Below, piece after piece: positions 53,316 through 60,672 of a DNA stretch of 64,000 nucleotides. The position numbers and the translations under genes were made by a program. The DNA lies in the NCBI GenBank assembly GCA_963745975.1, contig CAVUZJ010000004.1, positions 62,001-126,000 of the forward strand, given 5' to 3'. Under the pieces are notes generated by a model that saw only the letters and a program-made list of their open reading frames with translations, had not been told where the DNA came from and did no database searches. Numbering within the stretch: the stretch's first letter is position 1; each line of letters starts with the position of its first letter. This stretch comes from JAKAWQ01 sp963745975 (lineage in GTDB: Bacteria > Pseudomonadota > Alphaproteobacteria > Acetobacterales > Acetobacteraceae).

Positions 53316-53569
53316 ACGGCCGCGCCGTACTTCTCCGCAAGCCGGGCCCTGACGCGTGCGAGCATCTCGTCGCCGGACACACAGCCCTCGCGCTCGGCCT
53401 CCTGCTCGGCCGCGAGGACGGAGGCGAGCAACTCGGCCCGGGCCTGTTCCTGACGCTGCAGCAGGCTCAGACCGGCCGTCACCACTTCGGACATATCCCG
53501 ATAACGGCCGGCGGCGATGGCCTCCGCGGCAAAGCGCTCCAGCTCGGGCGGCACGGTCACGTTGTCCAT
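53312..53569 (-). CDS. ParD-type antitoxin (CC2985-like), module 2
   Basis: 85 residues, starting MDNVTVPPELERFAAEAIAA; about two thirds of positions in the first 50 match module 1's antitoxin. The tail (EMLARVRARLAEKYGAAV) differs, consistent with its own toxin specificity. AACTTAAAGC follows outside the start on both modules (52761 and 53590 regions), a shared upstream element possibly part of an operator. Confidence 0.88.
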   Translation of the reverse strand: MDNVTVPPELERFAAEAIAAGRYRDMSEVVTAGLSLLQRQEQARAELLASVLAAEQEAEREGCVSGDEMLARVRARLAEKYGAAV

Positions 53570-53669
53570 GGCGTGATGATAGGCAAGCGGAGTCCAAACT
53601 TAAAGCTTCCGCGCGGTCGGGCCGCCGCAGCCGCCGATGACGCGACTGGGGGCAGAACGCGAGGCCGGC

Positions 53670-54737
53670 ATGGCTGACGATCCCGAGATTCTTCCCCCCG
53701 CCGCCCCCGCCCTCCCGGACCCCTCAGCTGCCCGGGCGCTGGTCGGGCGGCTGGTGCGCGGCGGCGCCGCACCCGAAAGCCTGCTCGTGCTGATCGCGGG
53801 GCCGCTCGCCGATGCCGTGGCGACGGCGGCGGACTATGCCGGCAAGGCAATCGCCCCGGGCACCGTCGAGACCTACAAGGCCGACTGGACGGATTTTTCC
53901 CAGTGGGCGCGACGGCACGGGGTCGATCCGGCCGGGCTGCCGGTCCATCCCGTCGTGGTCGCGGCCTGGCTGGCGACGCTCGCGCCGGCGATGGGCCGCA
54001 GCGCGCTGCGCCGGCGGGTCGCGGCGATCGCCTGGCACCACCGCAGTCTCGGCCACGCGTGGCCGTCCGGCCACGCCGCGATCCGCCAGACTCTCGCGGG
54101 CATCGCCCGGGCCTATCCCCGCCCGGTGCGGCCGGCGGCGGCGCTGACCTCCACGGAGGTCAAGCGGTTGATCGCCGTCTGCCCGCGCGACCTCGCCGGT
54201 TTGCGGGACCGGGCGCTGTTTCTGGTCGGCCTCGCCGGCGCCTTCCGCCGCTCGGAGCTCGTGGGCATCGACGTCGTCCATCTGCGCTTCGACGCCGGCG
54301 GCGTCACGGTGCGGCTGCCGCGCTCGAAGACCGACCAGGCGGGGGAGGGGGCGGATGTCGCGCTGCCGCGGATGCGCGGTGAGGAGACCTGTCCGGTGCG
54401 CGCGCTCGAGGACTGGCTGCGGCGGGGAAAAATCCGCCGCGGCCCAGTGTTCCGGCGCATCACCGCCGCCGGCACGATCGAGGGGCGGCTCACCGGCGAC
54501 GGGTTCTACAAGATCCTGCGGGCGCGGGCCGCGGCGGCGAAGCTCACCGTCGCCGACACCGAACGGCTCTCGCCGCACGGGCTGCGCGCGGGCCTGATCA
54601 CCGAGACCTCGCTGAATGGCGCCCTGGACGAGCAGATCATGCCGCACTCGCGGCATAAGGACCTCGGGACCATGCGCGGCTACCGGCGGCGGGCCCGCAT
54701 CGTCGTCGACAATCCCGCCGGGCTGCTGGACCTGTGA
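53670..54737 (+). CDS. tyrosine recombinase (phage-integrase family) of a recombinase/Api92-like/ScpA operon
   Basis: 355 residues from ATG 53670 (GAGG upstream; ATG 53637 is an alternative). A SAM-like N-domain (VETYKADWTDFSQWARRHGV) precedes the catalytic part: Arg in AGAFRRSELVGIDV, Lys in LPRSKTDQ, box II HGLRAGLITE, box III S-R-H-K-D-L-G, and Tyr in TMRGYRRR. The overall pattern is that of plasmid/element recombinases. The next gene overlaps its stop (GTGA), so the three genes are one translation-coupled unit. Confidence 0.88.
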   Translation: MADDPEILPPAAPALPDPSAARALVGRLVRGGAAPESLLVLIAGPLADAVATAADYAGKAIAPGTVETYKADWTDFSQWARRHGVDPAGLPVHPVVVAAWLATLAPAMGRSALRRRVAAIAWHHRSLGHAWPSGHAAIRQTLAGIARAYPRPVRPAAALTSTEVKRLIAVCPRDLAGLRDRALFLVGLAGAFRRSELVGIDVVHLRFDAGGVTVRLPRSKTDQAGEGADVALPRMRGEETCPVRALEDWLRRGKIRRGPVFRRITAAGTIEGRLTGDGFYKILRARAAAAKLTVADTERLSPHGLRAGLITETSLNGALDEQIMPHSRHKDLGTMRGYRRRARIVVDNPAGLLDL

Positions 54738-55378
54738 GCGGCGAGGACACTGCAAAGCCGGGCTCTGCCCGGACCCGCCAAGGGCCGGCGGGCCCTTGGA
54801 TCCCGGACGCGCCCCTGGCGCTCGCCCACACCGACTGGCTGCGCAATCTCCTCACGGTGAGCGGCCCGGCCGGCGAGGTCGGGCGGTTCCGCGCAGCGGC
54901 GCGGGGAACCAACGCCATGCCCTGGCATCTCGATCTCGACCACGAGGAAAGCCGGCTGCTGGCGCCGATGGCGATGCTCGGGCCCGAGGCGCGGGCGCTC
55001 GCGCGGGAATTGGGCGAGGTGATCGCCGCCCGCCACGACCGGGTGCTCGCGCACTGGACCGAGCCCGGCGCTTGCCCCCTGGACCTGAACCGGCTGATCC
55101 CGGTCCCCGACGACATCCTCCGGCTCGGCGCAGACGCGCCGGCAGCCCGGCAGTGGCTGTGGGGGAACTGGGGGACGACGGAGAAGCTGCGCCAGGTGCG
55201 GCTGCGCGACGATCAGCCCGACCGGCGCCTTCGGCGGGCAGGGCGGGTCATGTACGAGTTCTTCTCGGCCGACTGGACGCCCTGGCAGGCCATTCGCCGC
55301 CTGCGGCAGGAGTGGCCGACGCTCATCTTCGACGTTCGGCCCTGCTACGATGATTCCGGCAGCCCGACCGATGCCTGA
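54734..55378 (+). CDS. Api92-like / YubB ferredoxin-fold domain protein
   Basis: 214 residues from GTG 54734. The C-terminal half has LWGNWGTTEKLR and YEFFSADWTPWQAIRRLRQE, WPTLIFDVRPCYDD: the NWGT ... W(T/S)PxxAI ... WPxLxF..YDD pattern I associate with plasmid-borne Api92/YubB ferredoxin-fold domains. The N-half (LAHTDWLRNLLTVSGPAGEV) looks DNA- or protein-binding but is unknown. Coupled to the recombinase upstream (4-base overlap) and the ScpA-like gene downstream (8-base overlap). Function unknown. Confidence 0.7.
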   Translation: MSGEDTAKPGSARTRQGPAGPWIPDAPLALAHTDWLRNLLTVSGPAGEVGRFRAAARGTNAMPWHLDLDHEESRLLAPMAMLGPEARALARELGEVIAARHDRVLAHWTEPGACPLDLNRLIPVPDDILRLGADAPAARQWLWGNWGTTEKLRQVRLRDDQPDRRLRRAGRVMYEFFSADWTPWQAIRRLRQEWPTLIFDVRPCYDDSGSPTDA

Positions 55379-56298
55379 CGAGCTCGGGCCGGCGGCCGAA
55401 CACTCGCCCTCTCGGAGCCCCACCGGCGATACCCTGTGGGACGACTGGGACACGCCGCTCCGCATCCCGGCGATGCCGGTTCTGCACCTCGACGGGCTTC
55501 GACGGGCCGATGGACCTCCTGCTCGACCTCGCCGAGCGGCAGCGCATCGATCTCGGCCGGATCTCCATGGCGGCCCTGGTCGAACAGTTCGTCGCCGAGT
55601 CCGCTCGGGTGGCCCCCTACGTCCCCATCGAGCGCCGCGCCGAATGGCTGGTGCTGGCAACGCGGCTCGTGCTGCTGCGCTCACGGCTGCTGTTTCCGGC
55701 GAGCCCGGCGGAGGAGGCGGACGCCGAATGCGAGGCCGAGCAGGAAGTCGCGCGGCTCAGGGAGCTGAACTTCATTCGTGCCGCGGCGGCGTGGCTGGGG
55801 GAGCGGCCGCAGCTCGGCCGCGACGTGTTCGCCCGGCCGCCGCCGGGGGCGGACCCGCGCGCCGCGTCGTACATGGCTCTGATGGAGGCGTGCCTCACGG
55901 TCCTGCGCGGCCGCGAGGAACTGCCCGCCGAGGCCCCGGTTTACCGGCCGGCGCTGGCCGCCGTCTTCCGCGTCGAAAACGTTTTAGCGCGCATGCGGTC
56001 TCTGGTCGCCGGGATGAGCGAGGGCCGGCCACTGGCGGCGTTCCTGCCGGGATTGGACGATGAGGCGATCGGCGAACCGATAGTCGCGCGATCCGCGGTG
56101 GCCTCGACCCTCGTCGCCGCGCTGGAGCTGTGCCGGGAGGCGGTTGTCGGTCTCGAACAGGCGGAGGCCTTCGGCGCAATCATTATCGCGCCCCGAGTGG
56201 CCGACGCTGTGCAGCCCGATGCCGGGTCGAGGTCGGGCGCACCACCATCTGCTCAGTCCAGCCGCTCGAGCACAGTGAAGAGGCTCGGCGCGCAATAG
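55371..56298 (+). pseudogene. ScpA-like kleisin paralog, one-base frameshift near the N-terminus
   Basis: Two frames. The 5' piece (ATG 55371) reads through DTPLRIPAMPVLHLDG and then shifts. The continuation DGPMDLLLDLAERQRIDLGR (from about 55503) carries the rest of ScpA: MAALVEQFVAE, RLVLLRSRLLFPA, and the C-terminal winged helix FGAIIIAPR. Inserting/deleting one base in GGG at 55494-55496 restores LDGFDGPMDLLLDLAE, the classic ScpA start. ScpA bridges SMC heads with ScpB; no scpB is here. As a mobile-element paralog it may not serve the chromosome. Truly broken or a sequencing artefact cannot be told. Confidence 0.75.
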
Positions 56299-56459
56299 CG
56301 CTCGGCGGCGCTGCGTTCGCCGGCCGGGCGGTGATCCTCGCGCAACTCGAAAAGCGCCAGCTGTTCGATGCGGCGCTGAAGCTGCGCACGGCGCAACGCC
56401 ACGAGGTCGCGCCAGAGATAGCGCCGTCCGTCGATGTCGATATAGAGGGACCGGGACAT
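56253..56459 (-). CDS. small ArdC-associated protein (68 aa)
   Basis: 68 residues: MSRSLYIDIDGRRYLWRDLV, RRAQLQRRIEQLALFELRED and RPAGERSAAERYCAPSLFTV. I recognise this as a short protein commonly next to ArdC (DUF1738) on alphaproteobacterial plasmids; its role is unknown. It runs in the same direction as ardC, 30 bases beyond the ardC stop, and its 3' end overlaps the ScpA-like frame on the other strand. Confidence 0.7.
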   Translation of the reverse strand: MSRSLYIDIDGRRYLWRDLVALRRAQLQRRIEQLALFELREDHRPAGERSAAERYCAPSLFTVLERLD

Positions 56460-56489
56460 GGCTCTTATCCGGGGCAGGGCAGGGGCCGC

Positions 56490-57404
56490 CTACGCGGCGG
56501 CCCGCTCCTCAAGGGTCACCTGCGGCTGCAGGCCGTGCAGGTAGTCGGCGGCGCGCTGGGCGTGACCGGCAGCGGTGAAGATGAAGCGCTTCTCGTTCTT
56601 CAGCACGGTCAACCAACTCGCAATGTAGGCGGCATGGTCTTCCCGCACGTCGGGCGTGATGCCGAGATCGGCGCAAAGGAAGGCAGAACCAAGCTCCGCG
56701 ACGAGCTCCTCGCGGGCATAGCCTTCGTCCCCGTAGCGGGCGCGGCCGAAATCGCGGGCGAGGCGCTTCTCGTGTTTCGTCCAGTGGCAACATTCATGTG
56801 CAAGCGTGGCGACGTGGCTCTCGGCATCCCTGAAGCTCTCGAAGGGCGGCATCTGCACGTAATCCGGGCCTTCGGCGTAGTAGGCGCGGGTTCCGCCGTG
56901 GCGGATGTCGGCGCCGGTCGCGGCAAAGAACCGGTCGGCTACCTTGATGCGCTGCGTCAGGGGGAGGGCAGGGGCCTCGGGTTTGGCGGTAAAGTGCACG
57001 GGCAGGCCTTCGCACTGCTCGGCATTGAGCACGGTGTAGCCTCTCATGAAGGGGATCGAGCGCTCGCTCTCCGCACCATTTTCATCGGTCTCGGTGCGGG
57101 TGGTGCGGTCGGCATAGACGACGAGCTCGCCATGCTCGCCCTTCCGCACGTTTCCGCCGAGCAGCTGCGCCTGTTTGAATGTCAGCCAGAAGGGGCAGGC
57201 ATAGCCTTTTGCGACGGCGGCCGACCACAGCATCACGACGTTGATGCCCTGATAGGGCACGCCATTGTGCCGCAAGGGCCGGGTGATCTTTCCCGCCATA
57301 TGCTCGGCATTCCACGGCCGGTGCCACGGGCGCACGCCCTCTTCAAGATCGGCGACGATCCGGTTGGTGATCCGGCTGTAAACATCGGTGCGAGGCTCTG
57401 ACAT
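56490..57404 (-). CDS. ardC: ArdC-family antirestriction protein (DUF1738 + zincin-like domain)
   Basis: 304 residues. N-terminal DUF1738 ssDNA-binding domain (DVYSRITNRIVADLEEGVRP, WHRPWNAEHM, RPLRHNGVPYQGINVVML), then a metallopeptidase-like domain with the HExxH motif as HECCHWTKH and downstream EELVAELGSAFLCADLGI carrying the third ligand. ArdC protects incoming plasmid DNA from restriction and is a conjugation-associated gene. It indicates a conjugative plasmid or ICE origin of this island. Confidence 0.93.
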   Translation of the reverse strand: MSEPRTDVYSRITNRIVADLEEGVRPWHRPWNAEHMAGKITRPLRHNGVPYQGINVVMLWSAAVAKGYACPFWLTFKQAQLLGGNVRKGEHGELVVYADRTTRTETDENGAESERSIPFMRGYTVLNAEQCEGLPVHFTAKPEAPALPLTQRIKVADRFFAATGADIRHGGTRAYYAEGPDYVQMPPFESFRDAESHVATLAHECCHWTKHEKRLARDFGRARYGDEGYAREELVAELGSAFLCADLGITPDVREDHAAYIASWLTVLKNEKRFIFTAAGHAQRAADYLHGLQPQVTLEERAAA

Positions 57405-58384
57405 GGTCTTTTCCTTTCAGGCATGAGGTTCAGCGCGTCTGAACCTCTGCCCGTCTGGCGAAGACCGGGGTGTGCAAGCGGAAAGGGGCTTCTCAGGAAC
57501 CGGAAACGCAACGAAATTGGCGGCACGGCAATTTCGTCTGTCGTTTCGGGTGGAAGCCCCTTGCGGCGCGCCGAGGGGCAGCGCCCCTAAGCAACCAAAA
57601 GGACAACCCCGCGCGCCCAAGATGGCGCGCGTCCGCCGCTCTTCCTTGCGCGAGGGATCGTCACCCGCGAGGGCTGAGACCGGTCACACGTAAGCGGGGG
57701 ACAGGGCTCGGGAAGGGCGCTTGCGCCCGCCTAGAGCCCGGTTCCGCAGGAACGCGCCCGCGCACGAGTCTCATCGCACTCGTTCATCAATCAGGCTCCC
57801 CCGTCTCCTTCCGGGGAGTTTCCGACGCTATCGCTGCCTTCTTGCTGTGATTCGGCACCGAAGTGGGACCCCTGCCGAAACTGAGGCTGCGCCTTGAAAC
57901 GACTGCAGAAGTCGGTGATGGGGTGGGCGCCTGATCGGCGCCGATCGGGACCCCACCTTGAACGAAATTTCCGGTGATATGTTCGTGCGTTGACGCGGAT
58001 CAGGAGGGGGGCCCACGTCGGTGCCGATTCACACAGCTGATTCCGCTGCCGTAGCCGATCCTGGCAACCTGAGCCGCTGGGCACGCGGCAACGGCCGGCT
58101 CAGGTTGTAAGCAGGCTTCTCAGACCGCGGATGCAGCCGACTTTTCGCCGGAATCCCCCCGCCGCGGCGGCAGCCCGGCTGCTCCTGCGGGAACTTCGTT
58201 TGAAGGGCCGGCGGCGCGGCTGTGCCACGCCGTCCTGACACACTCGCACCGCGATGGGAAAGCGCGTAAACAGGCATGGACCTTGATTCGACGCAAGCCC
58301 CGGTCGCGACCCAATTGAGAATCGTCTCGCGCCGCAGCGCCGACGGCATCCGGTGACACGGCAAAGAGAAAGAGGGGGTTGGCT
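57405..58384. other. non-coding stretch between ardC and nfu
   Basis: No convincing gene; frames here are short and compositionally odd. It contains three copies of a TCGGC[A/G]CCGA ... GGGACCCC motif (57851-57872, 57934-57954 and, inverted, 58009-58030). The first 300 bases past ardC are G/C-rich with no repeat I recognise. The Nfu promoter probably lies in 58,250-58,370. Confidence 0.55.
57851..58030. repeat. three-copy TCGGCACCGA-GTGGGACCCC motif, one inverted
   Basis: Copies: TTCGGCACCGAAGTGGGACC at 57851, ATCGGCGCCGATCGGGACCC at 57934, and an inverted copy (reads GAATCGGCACCGACGTGGGC on the minus strand) at 58009-58030. Each centre is itself palindromic (TCGGCACCGA). The style is like transposase-binding arrays at ends of IS21-type elements, or an iteron-type region; neither is proven. 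Confidence 0.5.
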
Positions 58385-59233
58385 ATGTTCATTGAAACGG
58401 AAACCACGCCCTATCCGGCGAGACTGAAATTCCTGCCCGGCTGCCCGGTCATGGAAAAAGGGACCGCCGATTTCACCGACGCCAACGACGCCCGGCGTTC
58501 GCCATTGGCCACCGCCCTATTCGGCGTCGAGGGGATTACTCGTGTCTTTTTGGGTTCCGATTTCATCACCGTCACCAAATCGGATGACAGGGAGTGGGAC
58601 AGCATGAAAACGGGGATCTTGGGCACCATTATGAAGCACTTCCTATCGGGACAACCCGTGATCGCGGGATCCGCCGCGGCGACGGACCCCGGGGAATCGG
58701 GTGGTGACGACCCCATCGGAGCGCAAATCAAAGACCTGATCGATACCCGCATCCGGCCGGCGGCGACCCAGGACGGTGGCGACGTTACTTTCCGCGGCTT
58801 CAAGGATGGAGTGGTCTACTTGGAATTCCACGGGTCTGCGTCGGGCCTCATGAACGGTATCGAGAACATGCTTCGCCACTACGTGCCGGAAGTCGAAGCG
58901 GTCAAGGATCACCGCGACGCATTGCCCAAGCCGGGCTTGGACACGCCAGAGGGCAAGGCCATCCAGGATCTCTTGGAAGGGCAGGTCAACCCGGCCGTGG
59001 CCGCCCACGGTGGGCATATTTCCCTGGTCGATGTCCGGGACGATACGGTCTATATCCGGCTCGAAGGGGGATGCCAGGGATGTGGTATGGCGGACGTGAC
59101 CCTCAAACAAGGGGTGGCAACGGAAATCCGGCGAGTGGCCCCGGGCATCACCAAGGTGCTGGATGTGACCGATCATGCCGGCGGGACCAATCCTTACTAT
59201 CAGCCGGGCAAGGGTGGCATCAGCCCCGTTTAG
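58385..59233 (+). CDS. Nfu-type Fe-S cluster protein with an extra degenerate NifU domain
   Basis: 282 residues from ATG 58385, with AGAGGGGG 6 bases upstream (TTG 58379 would add 2). Domain order: Nfu_N (residues 1-90: FIETETTPYPARLKFLPGCP), a NifU-C-like domain (about 105-165) that keeps QDGGDVTFRGFKDGVVYLEF and GIENMLRHYVPEV but has lost the CxxC segment (reads HGSASG then LMNG), and a second NifU-C domain (about 180-282) with the intact pair in GGCQGCGMADVTLKQG. The cysteine pair could hold a cluster in a dimer. Codons include more A/T third bases than in neighbouring genes, suggesting transfer. Assembly or carrier of [4Fe-4S] clusters is the expected role. Confidence 0.88.
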   Translation: MFIETETTPYPARLKFLPGCPVMEKGTADFTDANDARRSPLATALFGVEGITRVFLGSDFITVTKSDDREWDSMKTGILGTIMKHFLSGQPVIAGSAAATDPGESGGDDPIGAQIKDLIDTRIRPAATQDGGDVTFRGFKDGVVYLEFHGSASGLMNGIENMLRHYVPEVEAVKDHRDALPKPGLDTPEGKAIQDLLEGQVNPAVAAHGGHISLVDVRDDTVYIRLEGGCQGCGMADVTLKQGVATEIRRVAPGITKVLDVTDHAGGTNPYYQPGKGGISPV

Positions 59234-59311
59234 GGTGCGTCGCATTGCTCTGGCATGACCGTCCTCCTCCAGACTGATTGGCAGCGCCGGCGCCGGAAAC
59301 GGACAATCGCC

Positions 59312-59410
59312 ATGAAGGTCCTTCTTGTAAGCGAACCTTGGTACTGTTGCGCCGAACCGACGGAGAACCAACTCGCGGAATTCAAAGCCCGTAAAAGGTG
59401 GCTTCGTTGA
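59312..59410 (+). CDS. possible 32-aa peptide coupled to the ATP-grasp gene
   Basis: ATG 59312 to TGA 59410: MKVLLVSEPWYCCAEPTENQ then LAEFKARKRWLR. Its stop overlaps a TTG start (TTGA at 59407-59410) of the truncated ATP-grasp frame. No Shine-Dalgarno is seen upstream. The short length, twin cysteines and coupling to an ATP-grasp gene are compatible with a peptide substrate but equally with chance or a leader peptide. Confidence 0.3.
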   Translation: MKVLLVSEPWYCCAEPTENQLAEFKARKRWLR

Positions 59411-59703
59411 TCGACCGCGACTCGCAAGATCGGCTACTTCTACTCATTCCCACCACCTCCTACCGGGTCGCCGATTTTCTTGAGGCCGCCCATCGCCTAA
59501 ACGTGGCCGTGGCCGTGGGCTCCAACCAACGGCACGTGTTGGAAGCGTTCGTAGACGGACGTACCGTCACCATCGATTTTCAAGACTCTGAGAAGGGTGT
59601 CCGAGAGATTTGCGCCTACGCCCAAGATCACCCGTTGAGGGCCGTTCTGGGCGTTGATGAGGAAACCACGGTGCTGGCGTCTAAGGCGTCCAAGGCCTTA
59701 GTG
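59407..59703 (+). pseudogene. N-terminal fragment of an ATP-grasp enzyme, truncated by the IS5 element
   Basis: About 99 residues from TTG 59407 (AAAAGG 9 bases upstream; GTG 59398 is an alternative). The segment RLLLLIPTTSYRVADFLEAA, VAVGSNQRH, DFQDSEKGVREICAYAQDHP and VLGVDEETTVLASKASKAL matches the pre-ATP-grasp domain of carboxylate-amine ligases of the carnosine-synthase/BtrJ-like kind. Homology stops where the IS inverted repeat begins (about 59703). The frame runs on to 59784 in IS sequence. The remainder is not in the window. Confidence 0.75.
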
Positions 59704-60672
59704 TCCGTCCGGAGACGTTGCGAGTCATTTGAATCGGTTAGCGCTTGGCGCGATGAGCGCTTGAATGGTCCGAATCAACTGTGATTCCATGCGTGGCACC
59801 GATTCGCGAGGTGCCCGATGTGGACGACCGAGAACCGCCACCGCTACGACCGTGACAAGCTGCGCTATCCCAGTGATCTCACTGATGGGGAATGGCGGCA
59901 TATCGAGCCGCTGATCCCGCCGGCCAAGCGTGGTGGCGGCAAGCGCACGGTCGACATGCGCGAAGTGGTCAACGGCGTGATGTATGTCCTGAGCACTGGC
60001 TGCCAGTGGCGCTACATCCCCAAAGACCTGCCACCGCGCAGCACGGTGAATGGCTACTTCTGCCTGTGGGGCTGGGACGGAACGCTGGATAAGATCCACC
60101 ACGCGCTCTACGTGAAATGCCGTGAGCAGGCCGAGCGTGCGGCCAGCCCGACCGCCTGCGTCATCGATAGCCAGAGCGTGAAGAGCGCGGGAAAAGGGGG
60201 CTCTGGCGTCGACCCGCATGGCTTCGATGCAGGCAAGCTGATCAAGGGCAAAAAGCGCCATGTCCTGGTCGATACGCTGGGTCTGGTACTGCACGCGCTG
60301 GTGACTGCCGCCGACGTGCAGGACCGCGACGGGGGCATCCTGCTGTTGTCGACCCTGTTCGGACAGTTCCCGTTCCTGCGCAAGCTGTTCGCCGACAGCG
60401 CCTATACAGGACCGGTCTTCCACGACGGCATCGCCAACGCGACCCGCAGCCTGGTCGTCGAAATCGTCAGGCGCCGTGACCACGCCAAAGGATTCGTCGT
60501 CGAACCCAGGCGCTGGATCGTCGAGCGCTCCATCGCCTGGCTCAACCGCTGTCGCCGCCTCGCCAAGGACTGGGAAAATCGCAACCACAACGCGCTCGCC
60601 TTCCTCCGCCTCGCTTCAATCCGCCTCATGCTCAGAAAACTCTGTAATCCTTCATGAAGTCTCCAGACAGAT
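59703..60672. mobile_element. IS5-family insertion sequence, complete
   Basis: About 970 bp bounded by imperfect inverted repeats: left GTCCGTCCGGAGAC (59703-59716) and right GTCTCCAGACAGAT (60659-60672), 11 of 14 matching when inverted. It encodes one intact transposase. No clear target duplication remains: the left flank is the ATP-grasp gene and the right flank is the IS110 5' region, so one flank was lost to later rearrangement. Boundaries may be off by a few bases. Confidence 0.75.
59818..60657 (+). CDS. IS5-family DDE transposase
   Basis: 279 residues, intact. N-terminal YPSDLTDGEWRHIEPLIPPA, then GCQWRYIPKDLPPRSTVNGY. DDE residues: D in CVIDSQSVKSAG, D in LFADSAYTGP, E in WIVERSIAWLNRCRRLAKD, followed by RNHNALAFLRLASIRLMLR. 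IS5 (IS1031/IS5 group) length. Its family codon use is slightly less GC-rich than the chromosome. Confidence 0.95.
   Translation: MWTTENRHRYDRDKLRYPSDLTDGEWRHIEPLIPPAKRGGGKRTVDMREVVNGVMYVLSTGCQWRYIPKDLPPRSTVNGYFCLWGWDGTLDKIHHALYVKCREQAERAASPTACVIDSQSVKSAGKGGSGVDPHGFDAGKLIKGKKRHVLVDTLGLVLHALVTAADVQDRDGGILLLSTLFGQFPFLRKLFADSAYTGPVFHDGIANATRSLVVEIVRRRDHAKGFVVEPRRWIVERSIAWLNRCRRLAKDWENRNHNALAFLRLASIRLMLRKLCNPS

Noticed and set aside
57417..58364. Several short frames between ardC and nfu
   Set aside because: They are short, mutually overlapping in different frames, compositionally biased, and lack start signals.
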